Below, piece by piece: positions 50,920 through 63,084 of a stretch of DNA of 64,000 bases (position 1 is its first letter; every line of letters begins with the position of its first letter). This DNA comes from Symbiodinium natans (taxonomy: Eukaryota > Sar > Dinophyceae > Suessiales > Symbiodiniaceae): contig CAJNDS010000446.1 in the NCBI GenBank assembly GCA_905221605.1, positions 910,743-974,742 on the forward strand. The letters run 5' to 3'. The notes under the pieces are model-generated. The model was not told the DNA's origin. It saw only the letters and a program-made list of their open reading frames with translations, and made no database searches. Position numbers and translations under genes: made by a program.

Positions 50920-53900
50920 TGAAGGAGACCTCGTGGTCTGCAACGCCTTTTAGCACTTTAGCAGCTTTAGCAGATGAAGTCACGAGAAGTATGTAGAATA
51001 TAAATGTTCCCTTCGAACTTGCGCCAGAACCCTGAAGGCCCTGAACCTTGGTGCCTGGGCGGCTCTCGCGGTGCAGTCTTTGGCGCCGCAGGCCGCCTAA
51101 TCGCGGAAAGGTCACCACAAAAAGCCACAAAGGCCCCCAAACCCAGCACCGGCACCTTCGGGAAAATACAAAAACAAACTGAACACCTAAACCCTGGCTC
51201 AATCGCAGCATCAGACGGTCTTAGCAAGCTTTGACGCGATGCATCTGTTGATCGCGCTTCGGGGTGCCGGGTTCCCAAAGGATTTGTGTGACGTTCGCAG
51301 GCAACCTGAAGCACGTAAGCAGCATGGCTCCACAAGTGCGACTCTCATGCAATACACAAACTCGGGACAGCTCTCACGGGTACTGCACTGTAGGCATCCA
51401 GCTCGAACGATGGCTTCTGCTTGGGAGCAGCTCTGCCTCAGAGGAGGCTGGGCAGGGCCAAAGCCCCCTGGAGACCCCAAAGCCCCCAAAGAGCCACGAC
51501 TTCTCACACCTGATGCAAGCCGCCTTGGAACCATGCTACGGCTTGATAAACCAAAGAGTGCACAACGAGGCCGAAAACAACCCCGAAGGAAACCCCCACG
51601 AAATTTAAGGGGACAGTGAGAAGTCAAAGCTTGTAGTGAGGTCGGGTTCAACAACTGCTGCAGCATCATAACGTATTATGGGTGTTTGTCGCGTGAGGTT
51701 TCGCAGAAGATGCCTGACCATGAACTGGTGAGTTCCAGAACCCTTACTCAAAGCATTTAAAATTGCAACCAAAGCCCTGAGAAGGCCTGAAGTTTGCAAC
51801 TTCAAGCACTCCGCCCTAACCTCCAACAGGGCGAGAGACCACCCGCAACTCGGTTGGGCCGGTTGGGCTTTGCGCCCCGACCTGCGCGTGGGACGGTAAT
51901 ATCTCCGTCTTCTTTCTGAAAGTAGGTTTGGAAATACGGGACTGACAAGGACTGACCTATCCAGCCTTTCGAGGGGTGATGCACTCTGCCCGCATGTACC
52001 GAATGCTTGGCTGAATTTCCAGGATCTACCAAGATCTACCAAGATGACATGAGCATCGGTGACTACCAGACATGCACAAAGTGTGAGGCAAGAAACTCTG
52101 TGACAGCACGGACCGAATGCTCATGTAAAGGGCGTGCTACATGCTTCGAATACCTCTTCAGGTTGTGAGCATCACGGAACTACCCTTTCCACATTCTTCT
52201 CACAGTGCTCTGCATGTAATGTTCACACTGTTAGTTGCATCCCGGCTGTCGCATCCCCGGAGGCAGGCCAAAAGTTTCAAACAGGAGGCAAAGCAAAGAG
52301 GCTGAGAGCAACTGGCAACGGCCGCATTCAGACTCCTGGGCTTTTGATGGCTCTTGGTCCTCGACATGAAAAGATTGCACGGCGCCGGCCGCACTTGCAA
52401 AATTTTGCAGACCCGGCGTTGATCCCCCCTGGACTTGCCTGCTGCCAGCGCTCCTTGCTTCGGCACCTGGCATCACTTGGCATCTATACCGGTCGACCCT
52501 GGGAGGGTTCGGAAGATTCGGGGTTCTTGGGACGCAGCAAGTCGAAGGCCTTTGCTTTGCACCTGCATGCTGCGGGGTCGGGTTGCCATCTAACGCACCA
52601 AATGAACTTGAAGGACACGGCGGGAGCCGATCATCATTTCGAACCTAGATGCTCTGAGCTGATTAATGCTTGCCTTGACAAGAAAACACGAAGCGTCTTC
52701 GCTTCTCGAAGTGCCGAACACACACTCCAAAAAATCCGAGGAAACAACGTCTTCCAAACCGCCCTGCTCTCATGCCAGGAGTCCTTCGCGGGCCCTGGCG
52801 TAGATGGCGTGGATGTCGCTCTGCCAATGCCTGTTGCGGGGTGCCGAAGCTTTTGTTAAGAGTTCTGCGTGGTTGCACTTGGAGCTCAAAAAGGCTCGAG
52901 GTTCTGAAGTTTTGCATTTCGCCCACCATCCTGGCTTTGCAGCACTGGCAGGCGCTGGCGCCATGGAAGGAGCTGGGTGCAATCTTCCACAAACCCACCA
53001 CAAACCCTACCATCGCAAACCACTAGACATGAAACCATACGAGGCTTAGCATCCTGGATTCTTCTTGAGCCCAATCCAGCTGGTTGCCTCAGTCAATCTT
53101 GAATCTTGATGCTTGCTTTGCACACAACAGCTTGACGAACCACATCCGATTGATGTTTTGAGTTCTTCTTGAACCCTCATCATTGCTAAAAACGGTAACT
53201 CGAGCAAATTCTTGAACATTGACTTTTGATTTGCATGCAACAGTTTGGTGCTGCGCATCGGCCATCGGCCCAGACCAAACCGCACATTGAAGAAACATGC
53301 TAGCCGAGGGAAAAATATGAGGAAGACCTCCGAACTTTTTTAGGAATTCGTCACAAAGTCTTCGATTTCATGCGTTACGTGCATGCCTGCTCTTGTTGTA
53401 TCTTTTTTCCCCACATCTTTGTGTGGGGTTCTTACTTTTGGGGCTGTCCCGCCTTCCTTCCTCCTTCCTTCCTCCTCCTCCTTCCTCCTTCCTCCTTCCT
53501 CCTTCCTCCGTGCACCACATCACGCACCATCATTATCATTACTCACCACACGCACGCACCCATCACCCGTGTATCATTACTCACCACACGCACACACCAC
53601 ATCACGTCACACGTGCACCACATCACGCACCATGACATCACACATGCCACCTCACCCACACCACATCACATGACATCACACATGCCACCTCACCCACACC
53701 ACATCACGCGCCACCACATCATGCGCCACATCACTCGTGCCGGTTTAGAAAATGAGCTCTGGAGCAATGCATGTTTGGTTCCTTAGGTTGTTGCCGTCGC
53801 TTAGGGCTTGAGGTTTAGGATAAGGGATGATAGTGCTCAAGAGCTCGATCAACGCAAACGCTCAAGCCTAGCCTAACCACCCGGTGCCTGCCCCAGGTCA

Positions 53901-55030
53901 TCTTCGCCATCTGTGCACCGAAGCTACGACGCGCTGTGCAACCCGTACTGCGAAGTCGGCGCAAAGAGTAACGTGCGTGCGACTTCGCGGGAAAGCTTGC
54001 GACTCTGCTTGTTGCTGGACTATGTATGCATGCACATCGTGCACTTTGCAGATGAGACTCAGACTCGGCTTCACGTGTATGCTGTCTATGTGAGCAGTGC
54101 TTCCGATCTTGGAAACTTCACGAGGAGTTCAAAGAAACATGGAGATGCTCTGGTGAAGAGGGTCCGATCCACGTCGAGGGCTTCCAAACCTTCACGAAGC
54201 TCTCGGCCGTGCACCACGCACCACACACCATGCACACATCACACATCACACACACACACATCACGGACTATGCACCACGCACCACACATCACGCGCACAC
54301 CACGTTCACTCACGCACCAGACATCACATGAACACTTTCACGAGCTCGTCTCCACTTCACCTACGCACTCACTCACGGCCACGCACTCACTCGCTCGCTC
54401 TCTCACTCTTTTATCCTCTATCACTTCTCTACTCTTTATGAATGGAAAACTTTGCATGTAGGGTTATCCGGTCCTTTAATGTACTGTTCCAATTTGGGTA
54501 ATATCAGCTATTAGAACAATAGCGAATGAATGCCAGGTGTGAAGTAGTTTGATGAGCATACCCCTTTTCAACATCTGCTGATTACACTTCTCAATGAAAT
54601 TCATTTTCAAGCAGACTGCATCAGTGGGTTCACAAGACCCAAGAAAGTGTTACCTGGAAGATGAGCTGAACGATCGGCCAGCATCGTGCATGTTCGAGTG
54701 ACTTTTTCCATTGGCAAATGATCACACACACACAAGCTTTTCAAACCATTTGGAATGCTCGCACTGCGACAGAAGGTCCCACAAGGGCACGTGGACGCAT
54801 TGCAAGCGCCCGATTTCAACATTCCGAAGTCTGCGTTGAATGTGTCCCTAGTTGCACCAATTTGCGGCGCATGCTTTTACAACGGGCAAAATCCATGAAT
54901 TTCCAAAGGGTTGGATCTGCAATAAAGCGGTTGTGACGAACGAAACAATGGAGCTGTACTTTTTTTTTTGGACTGACGCCTCTTTACTACATCAGTAGCG
55001 CAGTAGGCCGGTCTTGTTGGGCTCGACATA
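50920..55030. other. Unassigned with simple repeats
   Basis: Only short ORFs. Contains the ACC/ATC satellites at 53.5 and 54.2 kb and CACTCACTCGCTCGCTCTC near 54380-54410. Confidence 0.5.
53515..53745 (+). repeat. Simple satellite rich in CACCACATCACGC
   Basis: Irregular repeats of ACCACATCAC and CACATGCCACCTCACC. A related stretch occurs at 54210-54310. Confidence 0.85.
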
Positions 55031-55037
55031 ACAGGTG

Positions 55038-55350
55038 AAACGAAGTGAGAGCCAAACTGTACAAGCCAGCGAGCGAAAAAGAAGTCGTGACTACAAAGAA
55101 GCAACCGCTAGCGAGGCCCTTATTGCAAGACAACTTATCGCAAGGCCAGCGAGGTGAGACCAATGCAAACATGAACCTACCGGCACCAATCACTCAGCTG
55201 CCCGTCACCCATAGCAATGCTGCGCCACGTCTGGTACAGACATTAAGCGAAAGTATGGGTAGGCCGTAAGGCAAGGAACCTCCGTCACCTAAACTGCTCA
55301 ACGCGTCCGTAGAGACAGTCCCCACACAAGCGCCAGGGCCGTAGCAATAG
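55038..55350. repeat. Diverged copy of module Z
   Basis: It resembles 60528-60782 and 62719-63000: shared pieces include GAAGCAACCGCT, CATCAAGCGAAAGT/ATTAAGCGAAAGT and GGAACCTCCGTCACC. Clearly older than the other two copies. Confidence 0.8.
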
Positions 55351-55649
55351 CACTCAGGACTCTTTTTTGGGTTGGCAAGGAAGTTGCAAGCACACTGAAA
55401 ACAGGCACAATGCACACAGAGCGCCAGAAGAGGCGCCCCCTCCCCCCCCGGCGAGCGGGGGCTGGCAAGGAGCTGGTGTGGCTACACGAGGCTGCCGTCG
55501 GCGCTGTGTGAGTCCGGGCGTCCTCACATAGCTATTAGGGGAGAGTACCCTATTTGGAGGCTCCTTGTGTTTGCGCCGAAAGTTTTGAGGCTCGACCTCA
55601 TGGCCACAGGGCGGGCCTGAAGCGCTGCTTGCAAGAGGCCATATTCTTA

Positions 55650-55850
55650 CAGCCCCGCGCAGCGGCCGATTTTTGAGACGGCACAAGAGCCCCAAAGGCT
55701 GCTGGCTGGCACTTGGCTCATGTGCTTCCCAGGTACCCTGGTGCAGTTTAAGGCCCCCAAGGCTGCTTAACGGTCTGCAGCCAACCGCGCGTCAAGTGTG
55801 AGAGTCAAGGGGCCTTGTAACTCGGAGCCCCGCGCAGCGGCCGATTTTTT
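55650..55850 (+). repeat. Direct repeat CCCCGCGCAGCGGCCGATTT
   Basis: The 20-mer and a T run occur at about 55654 and 55824, 170 bp apart, each in GC-rich context. No gene seen. Confidence 0.8.
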
Positions 55851-55927
55851 GTGGAGAGCACTTCAAGCAGGTTTACCCCGTGACTACACCTGATGCGGGA
55901 CCCACAGCAAAGTGCAGGCCTAGTCAC

Positions 55928-56500
55928 TTCTGGGCTTGCTGGAGAAGGTTGAAGCAGCAGTTCTTCACATCTCTTCTGGGCCTGCTGGCGAAGGCTCCGG
56001 CAGCCGTTTGCGGGGCCTAATCACTTCTGGGCCTTCTGGAGAAGTTTGAGGCAGCAGTTTGAGAGGTCTACTCACTGCTGGGCCTTCCGGAGAAGTTTTA
56101 GGCAGCCGTTTGAGAGGCCTAATCACTGCTGAGCCTTCCAGGGAAGGTTGAGGCAGCAGTTTGAAAAGCCTAATCACTTCTGGGCCTTCAGGCAACTGTT
56201 GGGACAGCAGTTTGAGAGGCCTAATCATTTCTGGGCCTTCAGAAGATGTTTGAGGCATCAGTTTGAGAGGTCTACTCACTGCTGGGCCTTCAGGAAAATT
56301 TTTTGGCAGCAGTTGGAGAGGCCGACCCACTGCTGGGCCTTTCGGAGAAGTTTCAGGCAGCAGTTTGAGAGGCCTAATCACTTCTGAGCCTTCCGGGAGG
56401 GTTTAGGCAACAATTTGACAGGCCAAAGCACTTCTGGGCCTTCCGGAGGCGCCTAATCATTCTGGGCCTTCTGGAGAAGACCTAGGCATCAGTTTGAGAA
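55928..56500. repeat. Minisatellite A, about 51-bp unit, around ten copies
   Basis: The unit contains CACTTCTGGGCCTTC, GGAGAAGTTTGAGG and CAGCAGTTTGAGAGG. The minus strand is open for 55965-56381 and reads 17-residue repeats such as RPLKLLPQTSPEGPEVI. Whether it is translated is unknown. Confidence 0.9.
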
Positions 56501-57284
56501 GCTTACTCCCTTATCGCAGAAGCCGCAACGGTAACGAGCAGGGTGTGTCCATCGTGCTGCGCAAGATAGACCAACACATGTCCGTTGTATCCGGCACTCT
56601 AAGGGGGTGGCGCTGTCCATGAGCCATGGCGTTTGTTAACAGGGCCGCACCGGATTACAGGCCGATTACAGCGATGACGCGCTTGTGGCAAGGAGTGCCC
56701 CCGCCAGGCACCCCTCCAGCATGAACAGGCTTGTTCCTGCCGGTTGTTCCAGGCACTTTTCCAGCAGAAAGCGGACGATGCCTCCGCCCTATGCTGCGAC
56801 TAGCACTGTCACAAGGGTGAGGGGCAGACCAGAAACCTAAGCAGCAAACCAAACCCTAAACGCAGACTCCTGCACACCCGCCGGCTGCCACCACGCACAG
56901 AGCTGCACACAGACGAGCCCGCCAGGCTGATCAGCAAGACGCCTTCGCGGAGCCCCGCAGCGCTAGGTGCATAATAGGCAAGTGGATGTAAGGGAGCATT
57001 TTGAGGAAAGGGAATGCTACTACAGTTTAACACTACACCCAGCACGCTTGCACCGACTGGCCAGACCGTTCGGTTGTTAATCGCCTTTGATTTGGGGAGC
57101 GGCCAGCAGACCTCAACAGTGCGATCCTGAGCCCTCCTACACCCAAAACGCAGGACAACGTGTAGAGTTGCGTCTCACACAGCCGCATGAATTGCGACTC
57201 ACACAGACGCATGAGGTTTGCGCAGCATGTGCAAAACGACAGTATTAAGGCTGCACCCCAACCCGCCTGGCACGCTAGGGGAAA

Positions 57285-57897
57285 GTGCCCGACAGGACCT
57301 GGGCATGGACCTGGGCACCTCGAGCCTGTGCACCTTGAGCCTGTGCATGTGCGGGCACCTGCAAACACGCCTGACCAGGAAGGGCCTGCGCAGCTTGAAC
57401 CTGTACATTTGCGGACACTTGCGAGCACGCCTGACCCGGAAGGGCCTGAGTGTGTTGGCACCTGCGAGCACGCCTGACCCGGAAGGGCCTGTGCCCCTTG
57501 AGCCTGTGCCTTTGCTGGCACCTGTAAGCACGCCTGACCCGGAAGGGCCTATGCACCTTGAGCCTGCGCATGTGCGGGCACCTGCAAGCACGCCTGACCC
57601 GGAAGGGCCTGTGCACCTTGAGCCTGTGCATTTGCAGGCACCTGCAAGCACGCCTGACCCGGAGGGGCCTGTGCACCTTGAGCCTGTGCGGGCACCTGCA
57701 AGCACGCCTGACCCGGAAGGGTCAGTGCACCTTGAGCCTGTGCTTTTGCTGGCACCTGCAAGCACGCCTGACCCGGAGGGGCCTGTGCACCTTGAGCCTG
57801 TGCATGTGCAGGCACCTACAGCCACGCCTGCCCCGGGCGGGCCTGTGCACCTCGAGCCTGTGCATGTGCGGGCACCTGGTGGCAAGGCTCGTGCTAG
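57285..57897. repeat. Minisatellite B, mainly 60-bp unit, nine to ten copies
   Basis: The unit contains GCACGCCTGACCCGGAAGG, GCCTGTGCACCTTGAGCC and GTGCATGTGCGGGCACC. Spacing between copies is 60, 43, 60, 60, 60, 54, 60, 60. Long frames are open on both strands; on plus it reads PASTPDPEGPVHLEPVH units. Half-copies recur at about 61550 (inverted) and 63080-63156. Confidence 0.93.
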
Positions 57898-58005
57898 CTA
57901 GGGGGCGTGGCAATTGCACTAAGCGCACTCCACTGTTGCAAAGAGTTGATACGCTGCACGGTTGGGAGAGGCAGGCTTGCTGCTGGGTGTAGGGCAGTTA
58001 TTCGC
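57885..58005 (+). repeat. Module R copy 1
   Basis: Matches 58308-58433 closely, including GCTAGGGGGCGTGGCA and AAGAGTTGATACGCTGCACGG. Both copies are followed by module X. Confidence 0.9.
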
Positions 58006-58138
58006 ATCAACAGGCAAAGGGCTGGTGTAAGCCACACAGTGAGCAGCACAGCCCTCACGCATGCAGTGGCTGGTATAGCCACACAGCAAGCAGCACAGCC
58101 ACCGCACGCGAACTGGATGCATCAAAGGCCTAACCTTT

Positions 58139-58270
58139 GCTGCGTTCTCGCTCTTACTAGCAGACAAAGGCCAGCGCAATGCGCAAAGCACTTCCTTGGC
58201 GTTCTCGCTCTTACTAACCAAGGGAAGCGCACAAACAAACAAACACCCACCTTCCCCGTCCACGACGGCA
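58139..58270 (+). repeat. Module X copy 1
   Basis: TTCTCGCTCTTACTAGCAG, GGCCAGCGCAATGCGCAAAG and a second CTCTTACTAACCA. Also at 58441-58570 and 63505-63650, and in part at 61040-61180. Confidence 0.9.
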
Positions 58271-58307
58271 AATCAACAGCAGTCTGCGCATGTGCGGGTA
58301 CCTGGCG

Positions 58308-58433
58308 GCAAGGCTCGTACTAGCTAGGGGGCGTGGCACTTGTACTAAGCGCACTCCACTGCTGCAAAGAGTTGATACGCTGCACGGGTGGGAGAGGCAG
58401 GCTTGCTGCTGGATGTAGGGCAGTTATTCAAAG
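58308..58433 (+). repeat. Module R copy 2
   Basis: Direct copy of 57885-58005 with few differences. Confidence 0.9.
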
Positions 58434-58440
58434 GCCTAAC

Positions 58441-58570
58441 CTTTGCTGCGTTCTCGCTCTTACTAGCAGACAAAGGCCAGCGCAATGCGCAAAGCACTTC
58501 CTTGGCGTTCTCGCTCTTACTAACCAAGGGAAGCGCACAAACAAACATCACCCACCTTCCCCGTCCACAA
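58441..58570 (+). repeat. Module X copy 2
   Basis: Near-identical to 58139-58270. Confidence 0.9.
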
Positions 58571-58614
58571 CAGCAAAATCAACACAAGCAACATTTAGTG
58601 CCCTCGGCCGGGTG

Positions 58615-58830
58615 GGCCTGACGAGTGCAGTTTGGGCCAGTCGAGAATGATGCACGGTGTTCAAAAGATAAACATTGATCTCAAACTGCGGCAAAAACAT
58701 GCTCCTATCTTCACATGCACCGCAAAGTAAAAGGTTTGGTAAAACTAATTCGCACTTGCAACATAGTGCAGATACCTTACGCCGAAGCTATCCGTACTGC
58801 ACAATGTACAAGAGACACCAAAAATGAGTT
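58615..58830 (+). repeat. Module Y copy 1
   Basis: Matches 63675-63885 (GCCAGTCGAGAATGATGCAC, CTTCACATGCACCGCAAAG, GCAGATACCTTACGCCGAAG). An inverted fragment lies at 60965-61035. Followed by the hairpin family. Confidence 0.92.
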
Positions 58831-58838
58831 AAACGGAA

Positions 58839-59093
58839 GGGAGCGGGCGCTCCCAACGTTTAAGAAATTAAAGCGTTCTCAACATCAAGGAACGGGTGTT
58901 CCCAGCCGTTAAGGAATTAAATGCGATTGAGAACGGGCGTTCTCAATATCTAGAAAGAAAAGGCTGAGCAAAAGTTGGGAGCGGGCGTTCCCAACAACAA
59001 GAAAGCTTGTTGCTAGCTGCAAGCCGTCGTCAAAAGGTGCAATCCAGATTAAATAAAAAAATCCAGATTCTTCTTGCAGCGGGCGCTAGCAAG
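58839..59093. repeat. Array of five palindromes with CGGGCG centre
   Basis: Palindromes at 58839-58854, 58889-58902, 58926-58947, 58974-58995 and 59073-59093. Each has a CGGGCG, CGGGTG or GCGGGCGC centre. Arms differ yet stay complementary: GGGAG/CTCCC, GGAA/TTCC, ATTGAGAA/TTCTCAAT, GTTGGGAG/TTCCCAAC, CTTGC/GCAAG. The stretches between the first three share GTTAAG(A/G)AATTAAA. Confidence 0.85.
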
Positions 59094-59287
59094 GAACTGC
59101 GCAATGCTAAGGGGCCCAGCTACAAAGCAAACACAGCACCAAGCTCACCTACGCCTCCAGGCTATCCCAGAGGGGCAACTACCTACGAGTAGGGTTCCAA
59201 GCAAAGCAGGACCTTTAGCAACGGACTCCCACCCTCCTACGGCTTCCCTGGTGGCTTAACCACCTCGAGCAGACGCGGCCTTGAGCC

Positions 59288-59332
59288 AAAGGGGGGTTAC
59301 GGAATTAGTGGCAAACTCCGTAACCCCCCTTT
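59288..59332. repeat. Perfect 16-bp inverted repeat with 13-nt loop
   Basis: AAAGGGGGGTTACGGA at 59288-59303 and its exact complement at 59317-59332. A strong hairpin between the palindrome array and the 1.3-kb duplication. Confidence 0.9.
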
Positions 59333-59493
59333 ACGAATTTCTCGCGCAAAAGAAGCCCCAACCGAGTGCAACAAGATGGACGGGTACTTGTTGTTCACGC
59401 CCTTAATTGGGATAGAAGACGTTCTGATTGGTTTAACTTCAACTCCCACTTGTCCAGGTTCACACAGCTTCCAACTGAACTGCGACCTCCATC

Positions 59494-60782
59494 GGTGATC
59501 CTGTCAGGTGTATCGAACATGTGCATGCGCATGAAGCCATGCAAGCAAATCGGTTCCTGGCCAGTGATCCAACTGAACTTCTATCATACTGGGCGCAGAT
59601 CCTCAACCGGCCTGCACCGTTTTTTCGAATCGCACTGGAACGGTTACGGCACAGTCAGTGCCATGTCCGGCCTCAAGCATTAGAATTTTGCTACATTGCA
59701 CAGAAAGCCTGTCGGCTCACCAGTGCTTTGCATGATAAGCTGGGCGTGAAGTTCCTGGTGCGATCTCTAGCCCACGCGACGAAAGTTTTGAAGGGTAATT
59801 CTTGTGACCATCGAACCAATGAAAGTGTGCTGAACAAGCGGCGCAGATCGTGGGGCGTTGTGAGCTGGACACCATTTGGTTGAAAGAACATGGGTCACGA
59901 TATGAGCCGTTTGCAGAATCTGCCACTTGCCCGATTTTTAGGCTTTGTTGGCATGCATTCAGAATCCATTTATTATCGACCTTTTAATTGAGACTCAATA
60001 TGAAACGACCAAATTGCGTTTATCGCCCACCATTTCAGATTTGGTGTCATGCGTCACCCAACCCGGAATTTCCAACTCTTGGATTTGACAAGTTTTTTAC
60101 AAAACGGGTGCAACATAGACCACAAAAACAGCAAACCCTCCCGGAAACCCACAAGCGCTGTAGAGGCTCTATGAAGGTGCTATTGAGCTCTGTTGAAAAA
60201 GTTTTCTTTAAAACTACACTGCGGAGTCAACGTGTGGCGAGTTATCGAAGTCCTCTGCATGCTAAATTCGTCTGTGGTTCTGCTGCAACTTATGAAGAGA
60301 AGTTGGTTTAAGGCGTCTGTGCGCCGTTACTTGTTGATCGGTGGAACTGTCTTTTCAAAAGCTTTCGCAAGGCTTGCTAAAGTGGTCGTTCTTGTGCGTC
60401 TTAACACTGGAGTGAAACAGTTGCAGGCGCGAAAACTAAAGAAACCACACCAAAACCACCACAAAACACAACCACAAAAACCCGCAGCAACCCGCCAAAA
60501 ACCAAAAGCGCCAAAACGTCAAAAAAAAGCCAGCGAGTGAAAGAAGTTGTGAAAAGAAGCAACCGCTTGCGCAAGCCCCAATTGCAAGACAACTTGAACG
60601 CCCGGCCAGCATGGTCAGACCAATGAAACAAGAACCACTTACTTAACAGCAAAGCAATGCTGCACCACGTCTTGCAGACATCAAGCGAAAGTGGGTGGAC
60701 CTAAAGCCAGGAACCTCCGTCACCGATTAACACGTCGTAGAAACAGTTCACACAAGCGCCAGAGCCGCAGCAACTCTTAGGT
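59494..60782 (+). repeat. 1.3-kb direct repeat, copy 1 (ends in module Z)
   Basis: Matches 61686-63000 over nearly its whole length with scattered substitutions and small indels. It contains an open plus-strand frame that is broken in copy 2. Ends with a Z module. Confidence 0.93.
59521..59883 (+). pseudogene. Possible protein relic in the 1.3-kb repeat
   Basis: The plus frame reads EAMQANRFLASDPTELLSY, WAQILNRPAPFFRIALERL, then CYIAQKACRLTSALHDKLG and VKFLVRSLAHATKVLKGN, which looks like helical protein. The second copy has stops in this frame, so at least that copy is dead. No family recognised. Confidence 0.3.
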
Positions 60783-61194
60783 CCCAAACAAAATGAGCCT
60801 TACTGACTTTTTGCAACCAAGCCAACCGGCTTAGTTTCGATCAAAAATTTCAAATTTTGAAAATTTTCTTCTAACAACCCAGCAACGCCTGCATTAACTC
60901 CAAAACCTTGAAAAGTGCTGAAACTTGCATTTTGGAAAATTTGAAAAATTGCCACGAAGAGTACTTTGCACCATGTTTACCTTTTGAACGTTGTGCATCA
61001 TTCTCGACTGGCCAAAATGCACTTGTCAGGCCCCCGGCTGAGAGCGCACAAAAGCCAGCGCAATGCGCAAAGCTTCCCAGCGCTCTTGCTCTTACTAACC
61101 AGGAAAAGCGCACGAAAGCGCCCACTTCGTTCACCGTTTCACTGTTTTTAATGCCCACCCCGTCCACAACGGCAAAACAACAGAAGCTGCATTT

Positions 61195-61615
61195 TCTTCT
61201 AGTAAGAGCAAGAACGCGCAAAGGTCAGGCTTTCGAACAACAGACGGAAGCCAAATATTTGTGCAAGCGTCAGCACAACGCTTTCGAGCACTTTGACCGA
61301 ATCTCGTGGTCCGCACGGCGAATTGGAGCAATGGTTTGGCAGAAAAATGGATGGAGAAGGGTTGATGTTCTGCTGCCTCAATTGGGTACAAGCTAACAGA
61401 AGCGTCTATTTGTCCAGGCTATGAATAATTTCCCTGATACCACGGGATGACCACAGAAAGGCAACGCTAAGCTTCTTCCAAATGCCCTTTTCCACCTCTT
61501 TTGGCAGCGTCAAGACAGAAGGCAGCGTAGAGCAGCAGCCTGAACACCAGGTGCCCGCACATGCACAGGTTCAAGTGCCTAGGCGGCTCAAGACAGGTCC
61601 CTCCGGGTGTTTTGA
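61195..61615 (-). repeat. Inverted repeat arm 1 (about 0.4 kb)
   Basis: Reverse-complement match to 63085-63515. The minus strand reads AEHQPFSIHFSAKPLLQF, matching the plus-strand reading of the other arm. Confidence 0.9.
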
Positions 61616-61685
61616 GATTTCAATATTAAAGCAAGCCGGTTGGCTCAGTTTTCAAAAAATTTTTAGTGTGGCTCACCTTGTTTAT

Positions 61686-63000
61686 TTCGTGTGATCCTGT
61701 CAGGTGTATCAAACATGTGCATTGAAGCCACGCAAGCAAATCGGTTTCTGGCCAGTGATCCAACTGAACTTATATTATGCTGGGCGGAGATCCTCAACCG
61801 GCCTGCACCGTTTTTTTGAATCGCAATGGAACGGTTACGGCACAGTCAGTGCCATGTCCGGCCTCAAGCATGAGAATTTTGCTACATTGCACAGAAAGTC
61901 TGTCGGCTCACCAGTGCTTTGCATGACAAGCTGGGCGTGAAGTTCCTGGTGCGATCTCTAGCCCACACGACGAAAGTTTTGGAGGGTAATTCTTGTGTCT
62001 AACCATCGAACCAATGAAAGTTCTGAACAAGCGGCGCAGATCGTGGGGCGTTGTGAGCTGGACACCATTTGGTTGAAAGAACATGGGTCACGATGTGAGC
62101 CGTTTCAGAATCTGCCACTTGTTTGATTTTTAGGATTTGTTGGCATGCATTCAGAATCCATTTATCATCGCCTTTCAATTGAGACGTAATATGAAACAAC
62201 CAAATTGCGTTTATCGCCCACCATTTCAGATTTGGTTTCATGCGTCACCCAACCCGGAATTTCCAACTCTGGGATTTGACAAGTTTTTACAAAACGGGTG
62301 CAACATAGACCACAAAAAACAGCAAACCCTCCCGGAAACCCACAAGCGCTTGTAGAGGCTCTATAAAGGTGCTATTGAGCTCTGTTGAACAAGTTTTTCT
62401 TTGAAACTACACTGCGGAGTTAACGTGTGGCGAGTTATCGAAGTCCTCTGCATGCTAAATTCGTCTGTGGTTCTGCTGCAACTTATGAAGAGAAGTTGGT
62501 TTAAGGCGTCTGTGCGCCGTTGCTTGTTGATCGGTGGAACTATCTTTGAAAGCTTTCGCAAGGCTTGCTAAAGTGGTCGTTCTTGTGCGTCTTAACACTG
62601 GAGTGAAACAGTCGCAGGCGCGAAAACTAAAGAAACCGCACCAAAACCACCACAAAACACAACCACAAAAACCCGCAGCAACCCGCCAAAAACCAAAAGC
62701 GCCAAAACGTCAAACTGTACAAGCCAGCAACTGAAAAGAAGTTGTGAAAAGAAGCAACCGCTCGCGCAAAGCCCTAATTGTGCAACTTTAACGCTCGGCC
62801 AGCATGGTAAGACCAATGAAGCAAGAACCTGCCTGCACCACTTACTTAGCAGCAAAGCAATGCTGCACCACGTCTTACAGACATCAAGCGAAAGTGGGTA
62901 GACCTAAAGCCAGGAACCTCCGTCACCCAAACTGATTAACACGTCCGCAGAAACAGTTTCACACAAGCGCCAGAGCCGCAGCAACTCTTAGGTCCCGTAG
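61686..63000 (+). repeat. 1.3-kb direct repeat, copy 2 (ends in module Z)
   Basis: Copy of 59494-60782. The frame that is open in copy 1 carries two TGA stops here, at the CGA position near 61822 and the TTA position near 61871. Confidence 0.93.
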
Positions 63001-63084
63001 GTCAATGAGCTTTCAGCTTGACATCTTTCTTTCTGTTGATGAGCCGCAGTTGGCGGATGCAGATTTTTGGCACTTAGGGCAAGC

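Noticed and set aside
55928-57897. CRISPR-like array
   Set aside because: Repeats are directly tandem with no unique spacers, and the context is eukaryotic.
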